A stretch of DNA of 64,000 bases from Eleusine coracana subsp. coracana (GCA_032690845.1 CM064430.1:8914949-8978948); one strand, 5' to 3'; positions 43,975-56,788 are shown, counted from the first letter of the stretch. A program made the numbers and translations. The notes: generated by a model not told the origin, from the letters alone.

Positions 43975-44872
43975 GCCTCGTGGAGGCGGCCATGATGTCC
44001 AGTCGTGCAATTTGCCCCTAAATAGTAATGTCGCTGTCGCTATATAGTGTTTTCCATCTGTATTTTCAATTCAATAATAATAAAACATGTCCTTGTGCCG
44101 GACTGCCGGTTCACTTGAAAGGATTCCAGAATCGGCACCGTTGATTGTCTGATATATTTGCCCTGCTCGGTTTCATGATACCGTATTGACTCTTAACCCT
44201 TGTGCATGTCCTCTTTCAAGCACGCGTCCCATACTCTCCATTGTAACTACACGAGTGTAGAGGACAGGGGGCACTTTATGTTTCTTGTTTGTCCAGGAAA
44301 AAAAAAAGACAATTTGATTTTATGGGACCAACCCTTATAGGTAACACTGTTTCTCTACAGAGTTGACTTCAACTTTGTTTCTTTAAAAAACCATGTATAA
44401 TGTTTAATAAAAGGAGTTGAATATGTTTGAAATAACATTTAAATTTCTAGCTAGAAGAGTTTCTCTGTAATAAGTTAGTACAAACATTTCTAGTCAACAT
44501 GGCCGAAGGAAAATATTTCTCCAAAAGGAGGTTGTTGTGCACTCAGACTTGTTATAGCTCACGTGTATGATCAATTAGACAATTAGTATTGTCTGACAAG
44601 GCCTCTGTCGTGCACTTAGGAATGAATGCTCAGTGACAAGATTGATTGTATGATTCACTGGACTCAAATCGGTGTTTCTGTGATCGATACAAGCTTGGGG
44701 ACCCGCACAATAGTTCCTGGGTGCACTGCAATGGGGTGAACTGGCCTGATATGAATGTTGAGTCGCGTAGAACCACAATGGACTTTTGCTAGCTTCGATG
44801 TGGAGGCAAACCTAGCACCTCTGGAATATGCAAATCTCCCACCCACCACTGCCGATTACAGATGCAACGATG

Positions 44873-45087
44873 TGGAGGCAAACCAAGTATCATGGTTGTT
44901 CCCTGATATGTTTAATGTAGGGTTGTTTTTTTTTTAAAAAAAACAATTCTGTGTCTACGAATGTGGTCTCATTATCAGAGTTTTTTTTTTTTGTAATGAT
45001 CACAATATAGACACATGCACAGGCATAAAAGCGCGAACACTCATGCACACCCTACCCTTAAGATTATCGTCAAAGGACTGAACCGAC
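44873..45087. other. Sequence beyond block B
   Basis: T-rich and A-rich runs near 44928-44942 and 44981-44994. 45000-45087 resembles a degenerate dispersed grass repeat tail (ACACATGCACAGGCATAAAA, CACACCCTACCC). No gene. Confidence 0.4.
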
Positions 45088-45227
45088 ATTGATTTCGAGC
45101 TTTAAAAGGTCACACAGGTGCCACGATATGGGTGGATATATTGCCCCCCACTAAAAAATTGATTTCGAGCTTTAAAAGGTCACACAGGTGCCACGATATG
45201 GGTGGATATATTGCCCCCCACTAAAAA
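45088..45227. repeat. Perfect 70-bp tandem duplication
   Basis: GATTTCGAGCTTTAAAAGGT...CCCCCCACTAAAAA is repeated at 45091 and 45161 with no mismatch I can see over the 70-bp unit, implying a recent event. Confidence 0.9.
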
Positions 45228-45281
45228 CGTAACTAGCCTTAAATACCATATTCATGCCAAATTTAGGATTTGGCCACAACA

Positions 45282-45823
45282 GCAAAATTTGCGAGCACTC
45301 TTAAAGTGTGACATTTGCTAAAAAACACTGTTTTTTATTAACTTTGCTAGTGAGCATTACACCTTTGTGGATATTTACTGTGGAGCACTTTGACAATATT
45401 AAGTAATTCTTACAACAATTCTATCTCCTAACTTAAAATATATGTTATAATTTAAAACTTAACAAAGTGATAAAACATTGTATTGGCTATACATGTGTAT
45501 TTTTAAAAGAGTTATTTTCAATTATTCAAATAGTTTGATTTACAAAACAAGTATTTTTCAAATGAAAATACATCTAAGTATTAGAGAAAATAGTTTTAAA
45601 AAATACACATGGATAGCCAATGCAGCATTTTATCACTATGTTGAGTTTCAAATTATAATATATTTAAAGTAAGGAGATAAAATTATTGAAAAAATTACTT
45701 AATATTACCAAAATGCTCCACAGCAAATATCCACAAAGTTGTAGTGCTCACTAGGAAAGTTAAAGAAAAGCGGTGCTTTTCAGCCAATGTCACACTTTAG
45801 GAGTGTTCCATAGAAAATTTTGC
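45282..45823. mobile_element. Fold-back element with ~250-bp arms, TSD CCACAACA
   Basis: The left half is nearly the reverse complement of the right half: GCAAAATTTGCGAGCACTC...GTGTGACATTTGC against GCAAAATTTTC...GTGTGACATTGGC read inwards, continuing through AGTGAGCA and TGGATATTTACTGTGGAGCA to the centre near 45550. CCACAACA occurs at 45274-45281 and 45824-45831. There is no transposase. The 8-bp duplication fits hAT, although MULE fold-backs with 8-9 bp are also known. Transcripts would form a long hairpin. Confidence 0.85.
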
Positions 45824-45831
45824 CCACAACA

Positions 45832-47686
45832 AACCTATTCAACTAAGCTCAATTTGTGTGTCATCATGAGAGCTGAGGGGGTCACTTTATTGTATTTTTC
45901 TCTCCTCATTTCAGGAGATGCAAGGAGAGTCGGTTCTATAAAACTCATGAATAATATTTTGATTAGATTTATCATATACTGAGATAATATAAGGTCATAG
46001 TAATTAATCCTTTTTGTCTCAGCTCTAGTGTCATAGTTTTTAATCTTCTAAGAAGGTAATCAGGTGCTGGACTCGGGATGGGCATGGGTACCCAATGGGT
46101 ATCCATGGATATCCTCTAGTTCAAAAAATAAACTAGTTTTTGATTTCCCCCCTAAAATTAAATCATTAGTTCAATTATTTAAACTAGGTGGGACCCATGG
46201 ATCACTCCACGCCCATCGCTATGCTGGACAGATAAGGTGAGGGGCGGAGCTACATGTACTCCTGTGGGTGCGGTTTAACCCAGTAATCTAGAAATTTTCA
46301 GTACTATTAGCTCTAATTCACCACATATGCACTCCCTCAGCTCATCAGCATGCACCCACAAGACCACAAAATCAAGAAAAAAAAACAGTTCTAATTACAG
46401 TATTGCACCCCACTCACAATGCAAGCTCTAAATACAGTGAAAGTGGTGTGGATAATTTCTGAAACCGATCCAATTCAAATCCGATTTTTAAGGATGGGGG
46501 GGGGGGAGCATTTGAGGTTTTTTAGTGGATGTGGATAATCTGAATCGGATGACATGAGGATATAAGATAGGTTATAGTATTGACAAAATCCGATAGATAC
46601 GGATAATCCGATAAATTGAAGTGGATTATCCGAGTCTCATAATAGAATTATCGATAATTTTCTTGGTCCAAAATATAAATATCTAGTGATAGTGATGATG
46701 AGGCTTGAATACGTCGCTCAACCTCCTATTATGTACCGAAGTAGTCATACGACAAAGAAAAATAAGGATATGTTTAATTCTTGCTTCAGATATTTTATTT
46801 TATTTTTCATACTTGTATGATTTTTCAAATATAGAACATATATATTTTTTATTTTCTATGAGTAATCACTTAAAAAATTTGGTTGTATGTTTTAATTGTA
46901 CTTTTTGGTGGCTGCTGCAATCATACATGTACTCTACAAATTCTTAATTAGCATATATTTCTCTACGTGAACAAGTATCATCTAATAATTTAAAGTTTGT
47001 TTCCAATCCGCGTTCATTCCGAATCCGTATCATCTTCGACATCCAAAAATATCCGTATTTATATCCGCATTCACGTATTATCCGCTGTGCTATGAATTCG
47101 ACAAAAAAAATGTGAAGTAGGATATGGGGAAGGTATTTTTCGATCCAATCCGATCCGCTTTTATCCCTACATATGTGGTGAAGCGTTGCACCTAGCTAGA
47201 CTTAAAAGAATTTTTGTTATCCATATAAAAGAATCTCCAGATATAGGTTCCTTGATTATGTAAGGTTTATGTAGGCATGTATCAATAATTAAATTGTTCT
47301 ATAATACTGGAAAGAATAGTGAAGTGGATTTTTTTTCTGTTGTTCAGTGGTGCGCATGCAGGACATTATCGCAGTGACTATCAAAAAGACTACTTCGTTT
47401 TGGACCAGTACTGCGTGAACGCAGCTGACAGAATCAACAGCATCTACCAAAACGGTGATTCCTTGTAATAACACGATTGTTAGTAATTTGCCCAGCGTTG
47501 ACTTCTACATGCTCATGGAACGAAATTACAGTGCCGAACTGCCGAAAATTACCAGTAGTTGAGCAATGAGTGACTGAGTGAGGCTACGAAAACAGAACCT
47601 TGCTCATTAACATGTCTGTATCACTTGCCTTTCTTTTAAAACTTGCTCATTGACATAAACAAAATATCATGAAAACTGAGAAATAA
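45832..47686. other. Degenerate repeat region, possible hAT remnant
   Basis: 46430-47175 contains many scattered CCGAT/GGAT and ATCCGTAT/GGATAATCCG motifs, ending GATCCGCTTTTATCCCTAC at about 47172. This resembles the subterminal regions and AGGGATAAAAGCGG-type end of grass hAT elements. The left end is not definable. A 13-base G run sits near 46495-46507. CACCACATATG near 46320 recurs inverted at 47173. No coding sequence is recognised. Confidence 0.35.
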
Positions 47687-47862
47687 TGTTAGCATACCTT
47701 GTATAGTTGGGATTTACCCTGTACTAGAGATAGGATAGGATCTCTTGTATATCTCTTGCTATATGTTGTAACCTACCTTGTACTCCAGGGTATCCTGTGT
47801 ATAAATATAACCTGCAACCCTCTGTTGAGGGCATCGCCTTCTCACAATCCTATATTGTAACA
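47687..47862 (+). repeat. Copia C4 5' LTR (176 bp)
   Basis: It starts TGTTAGCATACC and ends ATATTGTAACA, with a TATA-like GTGTATAAATATAACC near 47799-47814. It directly precedes the leader and gag ATG of the plus-strand copia C4. The primer-binding site after it is degenerate (GAGCTATTC). Confidence 0.65.
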
Positions 47863-47899
47863 GAGCTATTCACTTCCAAATATATCTAGATTTGTTTCC

Positions 47900-48248
47900 A
47901 TGGCTTCATCCTCGACCTCTCCAGTGCTCAATAGCGTCGTCTCGGAGAAATTGACTCAGGAGAACTATGTTCTGTGGCGACCTCAAGTCCTGGCTGTGGT
48001 GTGTGCAGCTAATCTCTGTTCATTCGTGATAGGTCAGCTGCATGCACCGCTGGGAAGATCAAGACTGCCAAGGGCGAGGAAGATAATCCAGATTATTTTA
48101 CCTCGGTTCTTAAGGATCAACAGCTTCTTGTGTTCCTGCTCAACTTTCTCAGCTGTGAGGTGATGGGGCAGGTGGCTCGGCTCACCACGGCCACTACTGT
48201 CTGGACTACGATCGAGACACGGTTTGATGCACCTTCCCGCACGCGGAT
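47900..48248 (+). pseudogene. Copia C4 gag, first part (split by the LTR nest)
   Basis: The ATG at 47900 encodes MASSSTSPVLNSVVSEKLTQ, then NYVLWRPQVL, the usual copia gag opening. One frameshift near 48045 is needed to reach NPDYFTSVLKDQQLL and LLNFLSCEVMGQVARLTTAT, ending TRFDAPSRTRI at 48248. The solo LTR G4 interrupts it there, and the gag frame resumes at 63903. Gag is the particle-forming protein. The 5' LTR lies just upstream at 47687-47862. Confidence 0.8.
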
Positions 48249-49634
48249 TGTAACAAAACTGTCTTACCATGGAGACGATTCCGTTTCAGAATCTTTCTCA
48301 AGTGGTGACACACGCTATGACGCCTAATAGCACAACACATGACATAATAATATCTAATAATATAGTTGTAACAAGAGCATTGATGGAGTACAAAGTTTTA
48401 CATAAATTCAAATGTAAAATTTACAAATCAGAATTTTTAAAAGAGTGGAAGCGGAATAATTAACATTAGATAAACTAGTTCGATGAAAAACTGAAGATAC
48501 AATCGTCCTCTCACGATGATACACAGAAGCAGATCCGGTCTTGATTAGTTTTGTGCCCATGACACTGTACCAGCAATCAACATGGTACTCCTCCTAAGGA
48601 CTGCAAGGTTCCCACTCGACATTCCAAATGTCGGGGAACTGGCCACCCTGATCATCTAAAAACCACAAAGAGCTATGTCCTGAGAAACTAATACTCAGCA
48701 AGATTGACCCATCAAAATGGTCATCTACGACCGACTCCTAGACATGCACAGGCTAAGGGTAGAGTTTATATTGCCAAAAGCCAGCCTAAGATAATTTTTC
48801 AAGTTTTAGCAGCAAGTTAAGTTATCATGCAAAATAATTTATTTAGTTTGCACAATAATTACAACAATCATGGTTGCAATACAATTACTAATAATTTCAT
48901 ACAACAATATTGAACCCATTCATCATATTAATGACTTCCAACAACGTTCCAGTGAAGTTATCAAGTGGTACTCATTAGTATGAGGGGCAATGACTCGAAT
49001 CAATTTACATCTTGTAGGAGAAACCTATTTGCACGATCCATACACGCTTCTTGGAAGCCTCATGGAGCAACTTTTTACATACGGCAGCGCAAGGTCTTCT
49101 GGGTCCAGACTCCCCTGAGAAGAGTCCCCCAACATGATGCGTCCTGTACCACCATTCGTTGGTAGATTGCTCCCACCTCTTAGCCCTAGTTCCACCAAAG
49201 AAGGGAGAAGGCTATCTTCCGACCATGTAGTAATCGTAGCTACATCAGTTTGCTGGAGCATAACTCTAGCATGCAAACAGTATGTTCAAAATTGATCCTA
49301 TGGGCCGGACATGAGGTGTAGCCTTGTGACTCAGATGGGGCTACCTCTTTGAAAACAAGTTGTCCTTCCCTTTCCACCTAGTTGCCCATCCGGTCTTTAT
49401 TGTTATCCCATCCAACTTTCCTTCATCCAATATCATTCCCCAGTGATAATATTTCCTAGTCTATGAGTGGTCTCCATACCACTCGACGAATAGCCATTCT
49501 AGATTATGCAGAGCGGCTACCGTCCAGTGGCTATCAACGGGTAAGGAGACCTACTACAATACTAGGTTTTCAAACAACTCCTATAAACTTAATGCATAGA
49601 CAAGCCTACATCACCCTATTTAGTGATAAAATAA

Positions 49635-51282
49635 TGAGAAACCATGTGGATATGTGCCATGGTTTGCTATATTTGTGATAAGTAATTGACTTGAGCGGAT
49701 TTGGTGTTTGAGTTGAAATGCGGGAATCCAGGAATTGCATGGGTTTGCATATCATTGTTATGACTAACCGGAGTTGGTGGAGATATTGGTGATGTTGCAG
49801 GAGATGGGAAATGTGTTTGCTTGTCTCATGATGTGTAGGTCACTGGAGTCGACTTGGCGGTCAACGGCGAGAGGATCGGGAACAAGTAGGGGACTTGGGG
49901 CCAGACGATCGGGATTCCGGGTGAAGTCAAGGGTGATCCACACCGTACACGTGGAGAGGCAAGAAGCACGGACGGTTTCACGGTTGAGACTCAAAACCGT
50001 GCTGGTGATGAAGATGGTGTGTTGACCAAGTCAAGGTGAATGAGATGCCGGTGCAAGTGACAAGGGGGCCCGATGGACAGGGACTGGGAGAGACTTGTCG
50101 GTGGTCAGGATCATGGAACAAGGTGACACGCGTCGACATTGAGAAGTCGCGCTTTGAGAAGCGTGCAAGGCGGTTTCCCGGTTTGGGCCTCAAAACCGGT
50201 GGCGGTGGTTGGTGGTGCACGTGGCACCATCACGGAGCTTGCTTCGAGATGAAGCAAAGACGTGAAGCGTCCGATGGCACTCGGGCGATGAGGTGAAAGA
50301 TGGACGGTTATGCCCCCGGTGGTAGGTGGATGTGTTATGTAGGTTAAGGGTAGAGTGGTCATGTGGACAATAGACCCTAGGTCTATATAAGGAGAGGTGT
50401 GGCTAGTGGAAGAGGTGCCTCTCTTCCCATTAGCCTTGTGTTAGGACTCTATTCAAAGTGCTAGGAGAGGACTTCATGTTTGAGAGGAGAGTAGTGGGTG
50501 TGTGAGAGACATCTCTTGCTCTTCCAAATAGTGGGAGGAAGAGGGTGGCTTCCTAGCCTTGTACCTATAAATCTGGTAAGTAACTTTCTATGATATGAGA
50601 AGTATTTTCGTGCTCAAGATTTCCCTCTTCACTTGAATCCCGAAATTCCCTTTTTCCTATTTTCGGAAGCATTTTCGTGGTGATTTTCGATCTCACTTTT
50701 GGACGAGTTTTTGGCCCGGATTTCTTGGGAAACTTGTTGCTAGGATGAGCTAGGATAATTCTCTATGGATCCTTGATGGAATTATTGGCCCTAGCACCTT
50801 CGATTTGAAGGATTTCTCAAGTTTCCCCTTTTTGGTGTTCTTGGCACGAGATCTGAAATTCGTGATAATTTCTTGAGCCAATTGAGCTGATCTCCTAGGA
50901 TAAGGGTCGTGATGTATTGAGGATCATCTGGTCCAAATTTCGTGATTTTTGGAGTTCGTTTGATAAGGTTTTGCAATTTTTCTTTGCGGTTCGCTATTGC
51001 TGTTCTGAATCTGTCGGACTTCCCTGTCGGACTTGTCCGATGATCATAGGACTTGTCTCATGGTCAATTTGTCCGAGGCATCGGGCAAGTCCCTCGAACT
51101 CCAGAACCTGTACCAACTTGTTCCATCGGACATGTCCGATGACCATCGGACTTGTCCGATGAAGATCTGAGAAATACCTATCCGAATGGCTCTTTTTCTT
51201 TTTGGGATATAGGCCATGTTTTCGTGAAGAATTTTTATTGGCTCCCATTCACCCCCCCTCTGGTCGCCTTCTCGGTCCTTCA
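49635..51282 (+). mobile_element. Solo LTR (1.65 kb) nested in G4, TSD AATAA
   Basis: It starts TGAGAAACCATGTGG and ends CTCGGTCCTTCA, with AATAA at 49630-49634 and 51283-51287. A TATA-like CTATATAAGGAGAG is near 50381, and a TTCACCCCCCCTCTGGTCGCC stretch precedes the end, as in SIRE/Maximus-type copia LTRs. There is no internal region. The flanking G4 sequence is continuous across it when compared with 5860-5830 of the other LTR read in reverse. Confidence 0.85.
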
Positions 51283-51888
51283 AATAAAAAGGGTAAAACT
51301 AGGCGGGATGCACCGGGGCTTGCCTTGAGCCTATTCCTAGTTAGCATGATTACTTCCTCCTTCTGGCTCCTGCACGGTGTCGGCCTCCATGTTATTCACC
51401 TCGTGTTTTTCTTGATGCAAAATGATTCTATGCTTGAGAAAAGATTCATAGAACTTCTTTAAAACAAAAGTTAGGGTGCTGGCTTGATCTATAAAGAACA
51501 TATTTAGTTTGGGATTAGTGGGGTACTTGGTTTGTTTTACATATTTTCTTCACTCACTCCATTTTATTAATATGTCATATATATAAATAAAATATGGGTG
51601 TCTGATGATTGGAGCAATGCGATTGTACATGAAACAAGGTCAGTGGATAGGTAACTAGGGACTTAATTGTGCCAACTAACAGGGGAGATGATTTATATTT
51701 AGTTGTTGGTATACACTAACAAACTAGGACATGCACTATATAGTTAAGTATTTAATTAAACCCCTAAGATAAAATAGTTAAATTAACATGGTTCTAGATT
51801 TGGATGACCTATGCCCATGAGAAATTTACTAGAGGTAGAACACATAACTAGTGATTGTTTTGGCCAAGTTCCGTCGACAAGCAAGGAG

Positions 51889-54107
51889 TGAAAGAACCGA
51901 GTGACCGAGAGGGGAAGGGGGGGGGGTGAATCAGGAACTCGCACTATGTACCAAATTTGCCAATTCCTAAAACCGGCCACTCAAAACAACTCCTACACAA
52001 TCCTAGTAGTAATCACACTAGCAAGATAATGAACCTATGAAAGGAACAACAACCTAAGCATACTAGTGGATCACACAAAGGCAATACAACTCCTATGCAA
52101 TCCTAGTGGTGATCACACTAGCAAGATAATAGTTCTATGGAAGGAACAACAAGCTAATCAAAATAGTGGACCACACAAAGACAATACAACTCTTATACAA
52201 GCTAGTTACCAAAGATACGCGGAAGCAAACAACTAGCTAGCAAGGAGTCCTACTCAAGCAAAGCTACTAGATTAACAAGCACATAGAAAGCATAGATGCA
52301 TGAGTAGCACAATATATGCTAGGGTGATCAATCAAGCCAAAGCAACTCCTATACATGCAAGTGATCAAGTATGAATGCTAAGCACTACTAGCAAGTAAAG
52401 AAGCCTATTCATGTAAGTCTACAAGGTAGTCAACTACAGCAAGGTAAGCACACAAGCACGAATAGCATGGTGTGTAAATGAGGAAAGTAAAGCATCATAG
52501 TAAGGAGTAGAGTAAGAGATGGCCCATGATTTTTTCCTGAGGTCTCGGAAGGATGGCGCCTTCCCCTACTCCTCGTTGGACCACTCCCGCCGGAGTTCCG
52601 GTCCCTCCCGCCACCAAGTGGAGTTCTCGCCCATGAGCTCGCAATCACTCCTACAGTGAAAACACGGTGTGCATCACCGCTGCACAAAGCACAAGCTCAC
52701 CTCCCTCGAGAACTTACCGGACTCCCTGAACTGACATGGGCACTCACTAGCGATGCCCCTTTCAACGGTGGGCTCAAACCGTGTACAAACGTGTGACGGC
52801 CTTCACAACCAATCACGATAGGCTCACTCATCAACACCTAACCGGTCTAGGTCTCACCATAGACCAAGAGTAACAATCTAGATCATACCCTAAAGGACAT
52901 CCTAGCCTTAGATGTGCAAGATGCTCAAGTTACTCTCCACTAGCACTCTCAAGATATCCAATATCCTCTCCTAGTACTCCTCTCTTGGCCCTTTGGCTCC
53001 CAATAGATGCTCCCAACAATCCCAATGGCCAAAGGCAGTCTCCAAGACCCCAGCAACGAGTTTATAGAGGCTTCCAACCTCAAACTAGCCGTTGCTCCAT
53101 GAAACAGCTCTCTGGACATACTGACCGGATGGTTCGGTCACTGTCCATACCAGACAGTCCGGTCTCCACCGGACGGCTCCTCCAGAGCCGTTGCTCTCCA
53201 TCCGCGGCTGCCTCCATACAGAACATATAGTCCCATCGCCGAAACTCCAAACAGAGCCGTTGCAACCACTTTCTCGTATGTTCCAAAGTTGTCTCTACTG
53301 ATTGTACAGTCTGGTCCACTAACCGTACAGCTCGGTCTCTACAACTCTGCACCAACAGATTTCCTCGTGGCAACCTTTTCCTCTGTTCTGGATTTCCTCC
53401 TGACAATCGGACCGTCTGGTCTCTAGCAACTCTTTGTCCGGTCCATTTCTCTCTCCAGTCCAAAAACATTTCGCGTGCTGCTTCCTCGCTGCCCAAGTCC
53501 CACTTCTAGTGACCGGACCGTCCGATCACTTGAACTTTTCAGACTTGGCAGTTTCCTCGCTGCTCTCTATAGGCTCCGGATGAAACCACTCAGTGACCGT
53601 ACAGTCCAGTCTCCACTGACCCCTCTATCCGGTCTCTATGTCCAGAAGCTGAAACTTGTCATCCTCACTTGACTTTATTTCCTGGCTTCTCCGAACAGCT
53701 CCTTGGCTTCTCCACTATCACCTAGTGCCTGTTATTTCACCGAGCAACCTTGCACATCACCGACTAGACATGACCTAAGAGAAATGACCTAGACCCCCTT
53801 GATAGTCCGATTTTTCCTATGGACTCAAAGCCCTAACAACTAGACAAGTTTTCCCAACACTTGCTCCATAGCTTGTCCTTAGCTTTTATCCATCTCCATC
53901 AACCCTTGGACTCCATCAAGCTCATCATGCCTCCATGCTTGTGGTCCTTGTCATCAACAGCCAAGGCAACCATCAATGATCACCATAAGATAGATAAGGT
54001 TTCCTACACGCACAACACTCGTGTAGACATTTGTCATATTTCATGTTTGTTATTCATCACCAATACAATCATACCTTGGGGTGACCTCAATGGTCATGAA
54101 CCTTACA
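51889..54107 (-). repeat. 3' LTR of the 9.2-kb element (2.2 kb)
   Basis: TGAAAGAACCGAGTGACCGA...ATGAACCTTACA. Contains a ~100-bp tandem duplication near 51987-52200 (CAACTCCTA...ACACAAAGGCAATA) and the palindrome-rich zone 53100-53640 with repeated ACCGGAC/GTCCGGT motifs. Collinear with 59170-61106. Confidence 0.88.
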
Positions 54108-55552
54108 ATCTCCTCCTTTTTGGTGATGGATGACAACCACTATTTATGATGATCCAAAACGAATAAGTCCCAAAAGAATAAGAAGGAAGGGACAAAAGAC
54201 TTGAACAAAAACAAGGAACCAAGAGAAAAGATAGGTTTGAATGGATTACCTTGGTCCTTACCTTGAAAGTAGTCTACCCCTTGGAATGTGCTAGGTGTGG
54301 AGGGAGAACTACCCAAATACTGCCCCTTGGAATGTGCTAGGTGTGGAGGGAGAACTACCCAAATATGTAGCGCACTAAATATTGGGCCTGAGTTGACTTT
54401 TGCGCCCGTCATGGTGTTGTGGTAGTCGATCTTGTTGATGTAGACACGCACCATGGACGTAGATGTTCATGTCGGTGTAGATGTTCATTGTTGTTGTAGA
54501 CATGCACCATTGTTGTTCTTCTCCATGTTGGTGTAGATGTTCATCTTGTCATGATCATCATATATACTCCAAGTGAACATGCACCATTGTCTTGATCATC
54601 TTCATGTTCTCCATATTCATCTTCTTTTGATCTTCATGTTCTTCTTTGTCACCTCATTTCTTTTCTTGTATCTTCATGTTCTCCCCCCCCCCTTTGTGTT
54701 ATTGATCTAGACTTGGCTTTTGGATCTTCATGTTCCTTCTCCTCCTTTGTCACCTATCACCAAAAACCACAAGCCAAAGAAGAGAACCAAGGAGCAAATA
54801 ATAAATGGCAAGAGTTAGAAAACTCCCCCTTTCATGGTGCTCCTCCTTGGTCACGATGGTGTTCCACCATAGCTCCCCCTACACACATGACTCAACAAGA
54901 AATTTCATCAAGAAAGGAATGGTTAGTCATTAGTGTGTTGGGAATGTATAAGTCATTTGTCTTTAAGCCATGTGAGTAGATTTAACCTTAGAGCTCGTTT
55001 GAACATGACTCAATGGGCATGAAGCACAATCCTTTCCTTTGGTCACACTTGTGGAGATGTAATCTCATATATATCATGAGACACAAATATCTCCAAGTGG
55101 GACAAGCCTCCTTTGTGTTTTACATATGCAAAGCAAGTAAACATGGTATATGAATGCAAGCAAAGTTAAAAACAAGACACAAAGGAAACCTAACAATGTC
55201 AAGTTTGAATCCCTCTCAATCTTACTCACTATAAGCCATACCCTTACCTTGAGAGAAGCCAAACTACCATCTCAAGCACTCCCCCTTGCTTATAGCTATC
55301 TTGAGTGGGTTAGACATTGACTAATTTTCATTTGTTTTCCCTACAGTTATTTACACATGCATGGATGCAAAGCATTCTAGTCACAAAGGAGTCTTAAATA
55401 CCATGCAATGCAAAAGAGGAAAAACACAGTACAACTACCAAGAACAAACACGGTTACCTCCCTTATGAGTAGATAGGGTGTTGAGGTCCATGTCACTTGT
55501 GGTGGAATTCCCATGATCTTCATGAAAGCGCTCGGTCCACCACCACCACCCT
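54108..55552. other. Internal non-coding region of the 9.2-kb element
   Basis: Between the 3' LTR and the last gag frame. It contains a 56-bp near-perfect tandem duplication near 54278-54363 (CCCCTTGGAATGTGCTAGGT) and degenerate repeats of GTTGTAGATGTTCAT/CACCATTGTTGTTC (54430-54600). No pol coding sequence is visible. Confidence 0.6.
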
Positions 55553-56368
55553 CTAGGTCTTGTTCTTGGGCACCCACTTGTACGTAGCTGATCTCTCAAG
55601 ATCAACAATGCACTTAGGCACCCATATGCTCTTGACCTTCCTCTTCTTGTTTGGTGGTCCCAAAGCCTTAGCTTTCACCTTGCCATCCTTGTTCCTAAAA
55701 AGCTTGAAATGGGTGTTCTCATGGAACAAATTAGGGTTAGGCAAAACAAAGGAACTCCTCACCATAGGACAATCCTTGGTGGCGTGGCCATCCTTGCAAC
55801 ACCTCTCACAATAGTAGTCATCAGCGAGAAGGGGTTTGATCCATGTGGGGATGTAATCACTCGTCCCTATGATGTCGATGGTGGCGGGATATGAGCCAAG
55901 TCCCCGACGGGAGACATTGTTCACAAGGTTTCTCCCAAGAGTCTCCTTGTGGATGGCTCTACCACGTGTGAGCCTCTCGAAGCCGTCCATCACCATCTTC
56001 CTCTCTTCCTTGAGCTTGTGATATTCCTCCAAAACAAATGGCTCAAGAGAAGAAACCTCGACCGAGGTGATTAGTTCATCACACATAGTAGAAGCATCAC
56101 TCTTAGATGAACTAGAGGAGGGAGAGGTAAGGTTATCAACATTGATGGCCTCAAAATTAATTTCAAGGGCCTCATACTTCTCACGTAGCTCTACATGATC
56201 ACCCTTGAGTTTGTCATAACTCTTGTTTAGGGCCTCATGAGATGTGACAAGGTCCTTGAGCTCACTCTCAAGATTGCCAACACAGTCCTTAGCCAAGTTA
56301 CATTCTTTTCTTACCACATCCAACATTTTGGACATCTTGACGGCGATGTCACAGGCTTGCTCAAGCAT
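55553..56368 (-). pseudogene. SIRE-like gag, coiled-coil and zinc-knuckle part
   Basis: The minus-strand 271-residue frame holds a coiled coil (~residues 20-75, NLESELKDLVTSHEALNKSY), a Ser-rich segment, and a CCHC-type zinc knuckle YYCERCCKDGHATKDCP near residue 185-202. It then has the SIRE-type tail (FKLFRNKDGKVKAKALG, SIWVPKCIVDLE, YKWVPKNKT). The zinc knuckle binds genomic RNA in family members. In intact elements this tail leads directly into the protease; here the frame ends and no pol follows. The frame joins 56483-56788 upstream through two TGA stops, both one C-to-T from Arg codons. Confidence 0.8.
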
Positions 56369-56482
56369 ACTTCAAAGCTCGGCGCAGGCGAGCTCCTCAT
56401 CATCACTATTATAGCTGATCTCATCCTCACTCTCCCCTAGTTGACTCATGGCCATAAGGTACATGGGAGGTGGAGGAAGAGC

Positions 56483-56788
56483 TCACGGAAATGTGGTCTT
56501 GATCATGGCTAGGTCGGTCACTTCATCATCATCACTTGAAGAGGAGGATGCTTCACTAGAGTTGTCGCTTGTCCACTCCCCAACAAGAGCCTTGTGTGAG
56601 AACTTCTTCTTGAGGTCTTTTCCTTTGCCCTTTTCTTTGTTGAAGTACCTCTTCTTCTTATACTTGGCTTTGGGGTCTCCTTCTTGAGTGGGAGGAGGTC
56701 TAGGTGAGGCATCTTGTGCGTCATGGATTGCTTGCTCTCTTGAGATATGAGTGTCTTGAATTTGCAATAAGGTGAGGGCATCACTCAT
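56483..56788 (-). pseudogene. SIRE-like gag, middle part
   Basis: Minus-strand residues MSDALTLLQIQDTHISREQA... with a basic KKKRYFNKEKGKGKDLKKKF stretch and a Ser/Asp-rich tail (SSEASSSSSDDDEVTDLAMI). It is continuous in frame with 55553-56368 but for the stop at ~56480 and one more near 56372. No homologous domain name applies beyond SIRE gag. Confidence 0.7.

Larger units (their letters stand above)
41500..44872 (+). repeat. Segmental duplication, block B (partner 19480-23111)
   Basis: Collinear with block A from codon ~106 of the F-box gene through the inhibitor gene to GATTACAGATGCAACGAT. It preserves the empty sites for the two MITEs found only in A, and keeps ~57 bp (near 42473-42530) missing from A. 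The sequence then continues as GTGGAGGCAAACC..., a short repeat of 44801-44813. Confidence 0.9.

Noticed and set aside
43566..44010. Minus-strand ORFs of 87-132 residues over the inhibitor gene
   Set aside because: They are antisense to a well-supported coding sequence with full family motifs.
46070..46260. GGGTACCCAATGGGTATCCATGG-like stretch as a separate hAT element end
   Set aside because: No partner terminus or target duplication could be found, so it is left within the degenerate region entry.
49635..51282. Considered as a gene-bearing insertion (ORFs at 49774-50362)
   Set aside because: TG...CA ends with a perfect AATAA duplication, and the TATA and polyadenylation-like layout mark it as a solo LTR; the ORFs overlap on opposite strands.
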